Below, piece after piece: positions 17,410 to 25,155 of a stretch of 64,000 bases of DNA. A model generated the notes under the pieces. The model was not told the DNA's origin and searched no databases. It saw only the letters and a list, made by a program, of their open reading frames with translations. The stretch comes from Planctomycetota bacterium (lineage in GTDB: Bacteria > Planctomycetota > UBA1135 > GCA-002686595). The DNA lies in assembly GCA_029259635.1 (NCBI GenBank), contig JAJDEU010000006.1, positions 59,776 to 123,775 of the forward strand, given 5' to 3'. The translations under genes were made by a program, and so were the position numbers. Each line of letters opens with the position of its first letter. Within the stretch, counting starts at the first letter, position 1.

Positions 17410-19338
17410 ATGAAGCTACCTAGTTCATTCGTGCGCAAGACGCTCATCGTTGGGTTACTCGGACTAGGGCTCATAGCCTGCGTATTCAAACTGGAATCTG
17501 AGCGTCCCGACATCGACCCGCAACGCTGGTGGGATGGTCGCGGACCTGTCGTCCCGCATGAAGCCTTTCCCAGTGACTGTCAGCTCTGCCACGAGGGCAA
17601 CACTTGGGAGTCCATCCGCGACGACTTTGAGTTTGACCACCTCGCCGAGACCGGCGTCGCGCTCGAGGGTGCTCACCTGCAAGCGGAGTGTCTCCGCTGT
17701 CACAACGATCGCGGTCCGGTCAGCATGTTTTCGTCGCAAGGTTGTGCGGGTTGTCACGAAGACGTTCATCGCAATCAACTCGGGCAAAACTGCCAGGATT
17801 GTCACGACGCACTAACCTGGAAGCCGCAGGGCCAAATCACACTGCACGCACAGACGCGGTTCCCTCTCATCGGTGCTCACGCGGCGACGGCCTGCTATCG
17901 CTGTCACGAGGGCGCGCAGGTCGGGGAGTTCACCCGCACCGACATCGAGTGTGCTACCTGCCACCAGAGCGACCTCGCGCTTGCGCTGAACCCCGATCAT
18001 GTAGCCCAAGGTTGGGTCGCCGACTGCGATCGATGCCACATCCCCACGGCGTGGACCGGAGCGGCCTTCAATCACAACACCTTCCCTCTGACCGGTGCGC
18101 ACTCGTCGGCGAATTGCGCCGACTGCCACGTTGGAGAAGTATTCGCCGGAACCTCCAGCACTTGCGTGGATTGCCACCAAGCGGAGTTCGATGCGACGTC
18201 AGACCCCAATCACCTCACGGCCGGGTTCTCCACTTCGTGTCAGGATTGCCACACGACGTCCGCATGGGCCGGCGCGGGCTTTACCCACTTGACCTTCCCC
18301 CTATCCGGCGCGCATGTCGCCGCCGACTGCAGCGATTGTCACACAGGCAGCGTGTTCGCCGGGACTCCATCGGATTGCGTGGACTGTCACCAATCCGAAT
18401 ACAACGCGACCACTGACCCCGACCACGCGAGCTCTGGCTTCCCGACTTCCTGTCAGGATTGTCACGGAACGGTCGGTTGGGACGGAGCCGCATTTACGCA
18501 CGACATGTTCCCGTTGACCGGGGCGCATCTAGCCGTGACCTGCACCGACTGTCATCTCGGTGGAATCTTTACCAATGCGTCGCCCGAGTGCTCCAGCTGT
18601 CACCAGGCGGACTACGACTCGACCACCGATCCGAACCACCAGGCAGCGGGATTCCCGCTCGCTTGCCAGACTTGCCACGGAACCTCCACGTGGGATGGCG
18701 CGGTGTTCAATCACACCAGCTTCGCTCTGGTCGGCGCCCATGTCGCCGCCAGCTGCACGGACTGCCACACGGGTGGCGTCTATGTGGGACTGCCTTCGGA
18801 CTGTTCGGATTGCCACCAATCCGACTACGACGGAACGAGCGACCCCAACCACCAAGCGGCTGGCTTCTCGCTCGCGTGCGATTCCTGTCACGGGAACTCA
18901 ACCTGGAACGGCGCCGTGTTCAACCACACGAGCTTCCCGCTGACCGGAGCCCATGTCTCCGCGAGTTGCAGTGAGTGCCATATCGGAAACGTGTTCGCAG
19001 GCCTGCCTTCGGAATGCATCGATTGCCACTCGTCCGATTACAACAGTACGAACGATCCCAATCATGCAGCTGCCGGGTTCCCGGTCTCCTGCCAGTCTTG
19101 TCACAACACCTCGACCTGGAATGGAGCGACCTTCAACCACTCCTTCCCGATCAACAGCGGCGCTCACAAGAACCTCAGCTGCACGGACTGCCATATGGCC
19201 CCGTCAAACTTCAACGTCTTCGCCTGCATCAATTGCCACGAGCACAACAAGTCCGACACCGACAAGGACCACGACGAAGTCTCGGGGTACAGCTACGACA
19301 GCCCGTCCTGTTACTCCTGCCACCCCAACGGAAAGTAG
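17410..19338 (+). CDS. 25-heme lipoprotein c-type cytochrome with 71-residue repeats
   Basis: A 642-residue protein starting two bases after the barrel gene. The signal sequence ends in a lipobox (GLIAC, Cys24), so it is likely lipid-anchored, probably in the outer membrane. A hand count gives 25 CxxCH motifs. From residue 206 it consists of an exact 71-residue unit, five full copies plus a partial sixth, each with three hemes and the pattern W-x-GAxFxH, FPLxGAH, CxDCH, DPNHxxAGF. The C-terminal hemes end at CYSCHPNGK. It is the likely surface-facing partner of the conduit, handing electrons to an external acceptor or taking them from a donor. Confidence 0.9.
   Translation: MKLPSSFVRKTLIVGLLGLGLIACVFKLESERPDIDPQRWWDGRGPVVPHEAFPSDCQLCHEGNTWESIRDDFEFDHLAETGVALEGAHLQAECLRCHNDRGPVSMFSSQGCAGCHEDVHRNQLGQNCQDCHDALTWKPQGQITLHAQTRFPLIGAHAATACYRCHEGAQVGEFTRTDIECATCHQSDLALALNPDHVAQGWVADCDRCHIPTAWTGAAFNHNTFPLTGAHSSANCADCHVGEVFAGTSSTCVDCHQAEFDATSDPNHLTAGFSTSCQDCHTTSAWAGAGFTHLTFPLSGAHVAADCSDCHTGSVFAGTPSDCVDCHQSEYNATTDPDHASSGFPTSCQDCHGTVGWDGAAFTHDMFPLTGAHLAVTCTDCHLGGIFTNASPECSSCHQADYDSTTDPNHQAAGFPLACQTCHGTSTWDGAVFNHTSFALVGAHVAASCTDCHTGGVYVGLPSDCSDCHQSDYDGTSDPNHQAAGFSLACDSCHGNSTWNGAVFNHTSFPLTGAHVSASCSECHIGNVFAGLPSECIDCHSSDYNSTNDPNHAAAGFPVSCQSCHNTSTWNGATFNHSFPINSGAHKNLSCTDCHMAPSNFNVFACINCHEHNKSDTDKDHDEVSGYSYDSPSCYSCHPNGK
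18025..19089 (+). repeat. Five tandem 213-bp coding repeats (three hemes each)
   Basis: Units start at 18025, 18238, 18451, 18664 and 18877, and a shortened sixth starts at 19090. The period is exactly 213 bp and codon choice differs between units, so the units are diverged. Copy number may vary between strains and would change the length of the heme wire by three hemes per unit. Confidence 0.88.
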
Positions 19339-19348
19339 CCGTCTCGAT

Positions 19349-19894
19349 TTACCTCTGAACCAGGTTCAAAAACTCGGCTCGCGTACTCGCGTCCGTGCGG
19401 AAACCGCCCAATAAGCAGGACGTCATCGCCGATGAGTTTTGCTTTTGGACGCCGCGCATCATCATGCACAGGTGACTCGCCGACGCGACAACGCCGACGC
19501 CCTTGGGCTTGAGCACAGTTTGAATCGCCTTGGCAACTTCGGAGGTCAGTCGCTCCTGCACTTGAAGTCGGCGCGCAAAGACATCGACGATGCGGGGGAT
19601 CTTCGACAACCCGATGATCTTGCCATTCGGAATGTACGCCACATGCATGCGACCGTAGAACGGAAGCATGTGGTGCTCGCACATGCTGTAGAACTCGATA
19701 TCTCGAACGACGACCATCTCCGAGCAGTCTTCGTTGAAGACTCCCTGGCCGACGACTTCCTCGACGGTTTGATCGTAGCCCCGCGTGAGCTCCTTGTAGC
19801 TGCGTGCCACGCGATCCGGGGTCCGCACAAGTCCTTCGCGCTCGGGATCTTCACCCAAGTTCACCAAGAGATCGCGAATCAGCGGTTCGATCAC
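19349..19894 (-). CDS. folE: GTP cyclohydrolase I
   Basis: The enzyme converts GTP to dihydroneopterin triphosphate, the entry to folate and queuosine synthesis. Hallmarks are [10 protein letters not shown], the zinc ligand segment CEHHMLPF and a second zinc Cys in [11 protein letters not shown] use GTG 19894, whose GTGA overlaps the queD stop (181 residues). An ATG at 19966 would add 24 residues but overlap queD by 76 bases. The pairing with queD suggests that its product feeds 7-deazaguanine synthesis. The gene converges with the cytochrome operon, 10 bases apart. Confidence 0.93.
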   Translation of the reverse strand: MIEPLIRDLLVNLGEDPEREGLVRTPDRVARSYKELTRGYDQTVEEVVGQGVFNEDCSEMVVVRDIEFYSMCEHHMLPFYGRMHVAYIPNGKIIGLSKIPRIVDVFARRLQVQERLTSEVAKAIQTVLKPKGVGVVASASHLCMMMRGVQKQNSSAMTSCLLGGFRTDASTRAEFLNLVQR

Positions 19895-20325
19895 GGCGTT
19901 GTCAGCCCGCAATACTCCGCCACGTTGTTCTGACTCTCGTACAGCCGAATCCGAGTGAGTTGACATCCCTTGAAGGTCTCTATTTGTGGTTGCAGCCGAT
20001 TCCAAAAGGCAACGGCTAGATTTTCAGCGGTCGGAATGACGTCCGCGAGGAACGGGACGTCGGTATTCAAATACTTGTGGTCGACCTCACCGATCAGGAG
20101 CTCTTGCAGGAGCCGCATGAGGTCGGTCAGGTTCATCACCATGCCGGTCCCGGGTTCGACCGGTCCGCGCACCGTCGCTTCGACGGAATAGTTGTGGCCG
20201 TGCAGAGTGTTGCAGGGGCCGTAGAGCGCGAGGTTCTCCCCGTCGGAGAGGTTCGGCGCGTGCAGACGGTGAGCTGCGCAGAATTCCTCTCGGCGGCGGA
20301 TCTCGACGACGGGGAGTTGGGACAT
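19891..20325 (-). CDS. queD: 6-carboxytetrahydropterin synthase (QueD/PTPS family)
   Basis: A 144-residue protein of normal family length. Zinc-binding histidines are in AAHRL and LHGHNY, and the catalytic Cys is in GPCNTLHGH. QueD turns dihydroneopterin triphosphate into 6-carboxytetrahydropterin on the route to preQ0 and queuosine. It is the promoter-proximal gene of a two-gene operon with folE, whose start overlaps its stop. queC and queE are not in the window. A role in biopterin synthesis is the alternative for this family. Confidence 0.88.
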   Translation of the reverse strand: MSQLPVVEIRRREEFCAAHRLHAPNLSDGENLALYGPCNTLHGHNYSVEATVRGPVEPGTGMVMNLTDLMRLLQELLIGEVDHKYLNTDVPFLADVIPTAENLAVAFWNRLQPQIETFKGCQLTRIRLYESQNNVAEYCGLTTP

Positions 20326-20549
20326 GGGTCGGAGGGTGGTAGAGCCGAGGGAGCTTGGCAGGGAGCGGCGTGGCAGTCGGAAGGTGGGCTCGGAGGGAGA
20401 ACTCGAGCCGCTGGGACGACAAATCTAACGTCCGCGTCAGATTCGTGCCTGCCCTGGGCAATAGAGGCGGCTATTCTAGGGTTCGAACTTCGCTGGGCAC
20501 GCCCCTCAATCCACTTGAGAGGCGCGATCCGACGAGGAACCTAGAGCTC

Positions 20550-20765
20550 ATGGCCATCAAACGCGTCTGGATCGAGGAGGGCTGCATCTCCTGCAACCTC
20601 TGCGAGGACCTCTGTCCCGAGGTCTTTGAGGTCCCCGTCGGCGGTGAGTGCCGGACGACGAAGGGGCACAAGAAGCTGATCGGCAAGAGCGCCGAGCTCG
20701 ATGAAAAGGTCGAGGAAGCTCATCTGGATTGCCCGGTCGAGGTGATTCAGATCGAGAAGGACTGA
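20550..20765 (+). CDS. Ferredoxin, 4Fe-4S type
   Basis: A 71-residue protein starting at ATG 20550. It has the cluster motif C-x2-C-x2-C-x3-CP (in GCISCNLCEDLCPE) and one distal Cys in LDCPVEVIQ, the layout of single-cluster ferredoxins. It is a soluble cytoplasmic electron carrier. The redox partner is not evident. It lies 23 bases before the S41 protease gene and probably shares its transcript. Confidence 0.9.
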   Translation: MAIKRVWIEEGCISCNLCEDLCPEVFEVPVGGECRTTKGHKKLIGKSAELDEKVEEAHLDCPVEVIQIEKD

Positions 20766-20788
20766 GTCCGGCGTAGAATCCCCGCGCC

Positions 20789-22105
20789 ATGGGAAGCGAG
20801 CCATCTGAATATCCGCGGAAGCGGCGAGCGAGCGGTCAACTCCGAGTGATCTACCTGCTCGGCGCGCTCTCGGGAGTCGCGCTCACCTTGCTCGCCATCG
20901 AACTCTACGAGCGACAGTCTCCGGACATGCAGCTCTACAGAGAAGTTCGCCAGCTCGTTCAAGATCACTTTGTCGACGAAACCGATCCGGATCAGCTCGT
21001 CGACGATGCGCTCTCGGGAATGGTGGCGGGACTCGATCCCTATTCTCGCTATTACCCGGCAGATGAGTTGGGTCGCCTCAACCGCGAAACTCTGGGAACC
21101 TTTGTCGGCATCGGTGTCGTGTTCAAGCCGCCCAGCTCGGAGTTCCGCGTGCTCTACCCGACACCCGGTTCACCGTCGATCGGGAAGATCGGAGTCGGTG
21201 ACCGGTTGGTCTCGTTGAACGGAGAGCAATTGTCGGAGATGAAAGCGGGCGAACTGCAAGAGCGCGTGCGCGCCAGTAACGGAATGGAACTGGCCTTCGA
21301 GATTGAGGCGCGCAGTGGTGAGCTGCGCGAAGAGTTGCTGACACCTACACGCGTCCTCGACCCAACCGTTCGGCATGCCTCGATCATCGACGATGAGTTG
21401 GGTGTCGCCTACTGCGCCGTGATCGCATTCAGTCAAGAGACGCTGAGCGAGTTTGATCGCGCCATCGCTCAGCTTACCGAGCGAGGCATGCGCGCTCTGA
21501 TCATTGATTTGCGCGACAACCCGGGCGGCATCCTCGTCTCGGCAGTTGCGATCGCCAACCGATTCGTCTCGAGCGGAACCTTGGTCTCGACGCGCTCGCG
21601 CAATGACTCCCGCGCCTTCCTCGCAAAGCCCGAGCTCGCCACTCTGAGCGGATTGCCGCTGGTACTGCTCGTCGACGGCGGTTCTGCGAGCGCTAGCGAA
21701 GTCCTGGCGGGCGCGATCCAAGACCATCGCGTCGGCGCGCTGGTCGGAAGCCCGACCTACGGCAAGGGCATGGTGCAGACGCTCCAACCCTACGGTGACC
21801 GCGCCGTGCTTAAGTTGACGACATCGGTTTACACGACTCCGGCGAATCGCCAGATCGATCGCAATTACTCGACCGAGTGCGGAGTTGGGATCGACCCGGA
21901 TCTGCTCATTTCGATCTCGGAAGCGGACACGGCGACGATTCACAACCGGCTCGCGCAGTTCAGTCCGCCCTATGAGTTGAGCCCCGAGATCGAGCGCTGG
22001 GAGCGGGAAGAGGGACTCTCGCTACTTGCGCCCTGGCCGGTGGATGCCCAGAGGGAAGCGGCGCTTCGGCTCTTTCGCGGAGAGATTGGAGCGAGCGCAG
22101 AATGA
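20789..22105 (+). CDS. S41 family carboxy-terminal processing protease
   Basis: A 438-residue protein with one N-terminal membrane helix (VIYLLGALSGVALTLLAIEL), a PDZ domain around residues 95-180 and an S41 catalytic domain. The nucleophile Ser is in DGGSASASE and the general-base Lys in TYGKGMVQT; RDNPGG is the family core. CtpA-type proteases cut periplasmic proteins from the C-terminus and often control cell-wall hydrolases. Its stop overlaps the tsaD start by four bases. Confidence 0.92.
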   Translation: MGSEPSEYPRKRRASGQLRVIYLLGALSGVALTLLAIELYERQSPDMQLYREVRQLVQDHFVDETDPDQLVDDALSGMVAGLDPYSRYYPADELGRLNRETLGTFVGIGVVFKPPSSEFRVLYPTPGSPSIGKIGVGDRLVSLNGEQLSEMKAGELQERVRASNGMELAFEIEARSGELREELLTPTRVLDPTVRHASIIDDELGVAYCAVIAFSQETLSEFDRAIAQLTERGMRALIIDLRDNPGGILVSAVAIANRFVSSGTLVSTRSRNDSRAFLAKPELATLSGLPLVLLVDGGSASASEVLAGAIQDHRVGALVGSPTYGKGMVQTLQPYGDRAVLKLTTSVYTTPANRQIDRNYSTECGVGIDPDLLISISEADTATIHNRLAQFSPPYELSPEIERWEREEGLSLLAPWPVDAQREAALRLFRGEIGASAE

Positions 22106-23130
22106 CCTCGGCGAACTCAACGCTCGTGCTTGGCATCGAGAGCTCCTGCGACGAGACCGCTGCGGCCGTCGTGAAGGCGGGCACCGAGATCCTGTCGTCC
22201 GTCGTGCACAGCCAGATCGAAGAACACGCCGAATTCGGCGGCGTGGTTCCCGAGCTCGCCGGGCGTTCACACCTCTCGAAGATCCTGCCCGTGATCAATC
22301 GAGCGCTCGTCGAAGCGAAAGTTGAGCTCGACGATATCGGCGCAATCGCAGTGACCGAACGCCCGGGATTGGTCGGCTCTCTACTCGTCGGAATTTCCGC
22401 CGCCAAGGCTCTCGCCTGGTCGCGTGACCTACCGCTCATCGGCGTGCATCACATCGAAGCGCATGCCTATGCCGCGACGATGGAGAGCGACGACCTCGCG
22501 TTCCCGTTGCTCGCGCTGATCGTGTCCGGTGGTCATACCGCGCTGTACCGATGCGAGTCCTTTCACGAGCTGACGCGTATCGCAACAACCCTCGACGACG
22601 CGGCCGGTGAAGCGTTCGACAAGGTCGCGTGGTTGCTTGGCCTCGCGTATCCCGGCGGGCCATCGATCTCCAAGCTCGCCCGCACCGGCGATCCGAAAGC
22701 CTTTGCCTTTCCGCGCTACAGGCCGAAGGACGGTTCGATCGGTTTTTCGTTCAGCGGCCTCAAGACGGCCGTGCTCTATCACTTGCGCGGGCAAGATGCG
22801 CTGGCGCCGACGCCGGAGCCAAAAGACATCGAGCGGCGCGCAGATGTCGCGGCGTCCTTCGAGCAGGCCGTCGTCGATGCGCTCGTCAAACAAACTCTGG
22901 CGGCGGCCAAACAGGAAGGCCTGAGCACGGTCGTGATCGGTGGCGGCGTGGCCTGCAATCAGAGTTTGCGCGAGCACTTGCGAGCAGAGGCGGAAGCTCA
23001 AAATATCCGAGTGGCTTGCCCCTCTCCGGCCTACTGCACCGACAACGCGGCTATGATTGCCGGGCTGGGTTATCAGCTCTGGCGCGCCGGCAAGACGGCA
23101 AACCTCGAGCTGGACGCGAGCCCGCGCTAA
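22102..23130 (+). CDS. tsaD: tRNA threonylcarbamoyladenosine transferase TsaD
   Basis: A 342-residue protein of normal length. Family motifs are GIESSCDETA at the N-terminus, metal-binding HHIEAHAYA, VSGGHTALYR, a GEAFDKVAW segment and GGVACNQSLR. TsaD transfers the threonylcarbamoyl group to A37 of ANN-decoding tRNAs together with TsaB and TsaE, which are not in the window. It is coupled to the S41 protease gene by an ATGA overlap and followed directly by larB. Confidence 0.95.
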   Translation: MTSANSTLVLGIESSCDETAAAVVKAGTEILSSVVHSQIEEHAEFGGVVPELAGRSHLSKILPVINRALVEAKVELDDIGAIAVTERPGLVGSLLVGISAAKALAWSRDLPLIGVHHIEAHAYAATMESDDLAFPLLALIVSGGHTALYRCESFHELTRIATTLDDAAGEAFDKVAWLLGLAYPGGPSISKLARTGDPKAFAFPRYRPKDGSIGFSFSGLKTAVLYHLRGQDALAPTPEPKDIERRADVAASFEQAVVDALVKQTLAAAKQEGLSTVVIGGGVACNQSLREHLRAEAEAQNIRVACPSPAYCTDNAAMIAGLGYQLWRAGKTANLELDASPR

Positions 23131-23132
23131 TT

Positions 23133-23897
23133 GTGGATCCCAAAAAGTTAGAGAGCTTGTTGCGCGACGTTCAGACGAACGCGCTCAGCGTTGATGAAGC
23201 GATTTCGCGCCTCGTGCACATGCCGATTCGCGACGTGGGTCACAGCCAAATTGATACCCACCGGGAGCTGCGCTGTGGCTTTCCCGAAGCGGTCTTCGGC
23301 GCGGGAAAGAGCGCGCGGGAAATCGTCGAGATCGCGACCGTGCTGCTCGCCGAGCACGACCGCTTTTTCGTGACTCGGGTCCACGACGAGGGCGCCGAGG
23401 CCATGCTCCAAGCCTTTCCGAACGCCGAATTTCACGCCCGCTCGAGAATTTTGGCTCTCGACCAGCGCCCGGCTCCCGCCCTGACCGGCAAGGTCTTGGT
23501 CGTCGCCGCGGGCACCTCCGACGGGCCCGTCGCGGAGGAGGCCACCCTCACTGCACGGGCCCTGGGCGCGGATACCGAGCTCCTAGAGGACGTCGGAGTC
23601 GCCGGAATCCACCGCCTACTGGCACACACCGAGCGCCTGCGAGCGGCCCGCGCCCTGGTCGTCGTGGCGGGGATGGAGGGCGCGCTGCCCAGTGTTGTTG
23701 GAGGACTTGTCGATCGCCCCGTGATCGCCGTCCCAACCTCGGTAGGCTATGGCGCTTCCTTCGGTGGAGTCGCCGCCCTACTCGGCATGCTCAACTCCTG
23801 CTCAGCAGGCGTTACCGTCGTGAACATCGACAATGGATTCGGCGCGGGCTATGCGGCCGCGCTTATCAACCGAGACTATTCTTCGCGCGAGCTATGA
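23133..23897 (+). CDS. larB: LarB, nickel-pincer cofactor biosynthesis carboxylase
   Basis: A 254-residue protein from GTG 23133, three bases after the tsaD stop codon begins its spacing region. The C-terminal AIR-carboxylase-like fold shows VVAAGTSDGPVAEEA, GMEGALPSVVGGL and VPTSVGYGASFGG, and the protein ends near NIDNGFGAGYAA. LarB carboxylates and hydrolyses nicotinate adenine dinucleotide, the first step towards the nickel-pincer cofactor of lactate racemase. larC and larE are not in the window, but a LarA homologue lies at 55029-56321. Its ATGA overlap with carA indicates one operon. Confidence 0.9.
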   Translation: MDPKKLESLLRDVQTNALSVDEAISRLVHMPIRDVGHSQIDTHRELRCGFPEAVFGAGKSAREIVEIATVLLAEHDRFFVTRVHDEGAEAMLQAFPNAEFHARSRILALDQRPAPALTGKVLVVAAGTSDGPVAEEATLTARALGADTELLEDVGVAGIHRLLAHTERLRAARALVVVAGMEGALPSVVGGLVDRPVIAVPTSVGYGASFGGVAALLGMLNSCSAGVTVVNIDNGFGAGYAAALINRDYSSREL

Positions 23898-25021
23898 GTG
23901 AACGAGCTGAAGCCTGGCTGGCCCTCGAAAACGGACAAGTATTTTCCGGTAAGAGCGCTGGCGCCGAAGGCGAGAAAACTGGTGACGTAGTCTTCAACAC
24001 GGCGATGACCGGCTATCACGAGATCTTGACCGATCCATCGTATGCCGGGCAGGTCGTGATGATGACCTATCCGCTGATCGGCAATTACGGAGTTGCGGAA
24101 GAAGACGCGGAGAGCCCGAAGGCCTGGGCGGAGGCGCTGGTGGTTCGCGAGATGTCGACGATCTCCAGCAACCAACGCGCGACGAGCACGATGCCGGAGT
24201 GGCTCAAGGAGAACGGCGTCGTCACCATCGAGGGAGTCGACACGCGCGAGCTGACCAAGCTCACGCGAACGGAGGGCTCGCTCCGCTGTGTGATCTCGAC
24301 GATCGACAGCGATCCCGCGTCGCTCGTCGCGAAAGCACGCGCAGCCGCGTCGACCGATGGCCGCGACTTGGCCTCGGAAGTCTCCTGCCGCGAACCCTAC
24401 ACCTGGGAGGAGAGCTACCACGACTCCTACCCCGACGAGGTACCGACAGCCACCGGCAAACGCTATCGCGTCGTCGCCTACGACTTCGGCGCCAAGCGCA
24501 ACATCTTGCGAAGCCTCGTTCACTGCGGCTTCGACGTCACGGTCGTGCCGGCTTGGACGAGCTCCGACGACGTGCTCGGGATGGAACCCGATGCGGTGTT
24601 CTTGTCGAACGGTCCCGGAGACCCGAGCGCAGTGACACGCGGCATCGATGCGGTCTCGAACCTCATCGGCAAGAAGCCCATCTTCGGCATTTGCCTCGGT
24701 CACCAGATCCTGTCGATCGTGCTCGGCGCCAAGACTCACAAGATGCCCTTCGGTCACCACGGCGCGAACCATCCGGTTCGCGACATTCTGACCGGCAAGG
24801 TCGAGATCACGTCGCAAAACCACTCTTTCGCGGTCGATCCCGAGAGCTTGCCGGACCATCTCGAGCTCTCCCACATCAACCTGAACGACGACACGGTCGA
24901 GGGCTTCCGCCACAAGACCGAGCCGATCTTCACCGTCCAGTACCACCCCGAAGCCGCGCCGGGACCGCTCGACTCATCGCACTTGTTTATGCGCTTCCGC
25001 GAGCTGGTCGAGAAGCAGTAG
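23894..25021 (+). CDS. carA: Carbamoyl-phosphate synthase small (glutaminase) subunit
   Basis: A 375-residue protein. The N-terminal CarA domain (LALENGQVFSGKS... NTAMTGYHEILTDPSY) is followed by a class I amidotransferase with catalytic Cys in FGICLGHQ and the His-Glu pair in YHPEAAPGP. It supplies ammonia from glutamine to CarB for pyrimidine and arginine synthesis; carB is not in this window. It is the last gene of the plus-strand run and is followed by the large hairpin at 25036-25148. Confidence 0.95.
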   Translation: MSERAEAWLALENGQVFSGKSAGAEGEKTGDVVFNTAMTGYHEILTDPSYAGQVVMMTYPLIGNYGVAEEDAESPKAWAEALVVREMSTISSNQRATSTMPEWLKENGVVTIEGVDTRELTKLTRTEGSLRCVISTIDSDPASLVAKARAAASTDGRDLASEVSCREPYTWEESYHDSYPDEVPTATGKRYRVVAYDFGAKRNILRSLVHCGFDVTVVPAWTSSDDVLGMEPDAVFLSNGPGDPSAVTRGIDAVSNLIGKKPIFGICLGHQILSIVLGAKTHKMPFGHHGANHPVRDILTGKVEITSQNHSFAVDPESLPDHLELSHINLNDDTVEGFRHKTEPIFTVQYHPEAAPGPLDSSHLFMRFRELVEKQ

Positions 25022-25035
25022 CGCCTCTCGCCGTC

Positions 25036-25148
25036 CGGGAAGGTGTAATACCGAACCCGGTTCAGATCTAAACTTTAGGGCCCCATCGCCGTTGGCGATG
25101 GGGCCCTAAAGTTTAGTTCTGAACCGGGTTCGGTATTACACCTTCCCG
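25036..25148. repeat. Near-perfect 55-bp inverted repeat (giant hairpin) between convergent genes
   Basis: The left arm 25036-25090 and right arm 25094-25148 are reverse complements at 54 of 55 positions, with a 3-nt loop GTT. The one mismatch is near 25067. The arms contain smaller palindromes (CTAAACTTTAG, GGGCCC). The hairpin starts 14 bases after carA and ends 8 bases before the priA stop. It can serve as a two-way terminator, but no T-run follows either arm and it is far longer than needed. Confidence 0.9.
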
Positions 25149-25155
25149 ACTCGCG

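Noticed and set aside
18025..19089. Regular tandem repeats suggesting a CRISPR array
   Set aside because: The 213-bp units are fully coding, in frame and contain three CxxCH motifs each; there are no short identical repeats with unique spacers.
25036..25148. Hairpin as an assembly fold-back artefact
   Set aside because: The sequences beyond the two arms are different genes (carA and priA), not mirror images.
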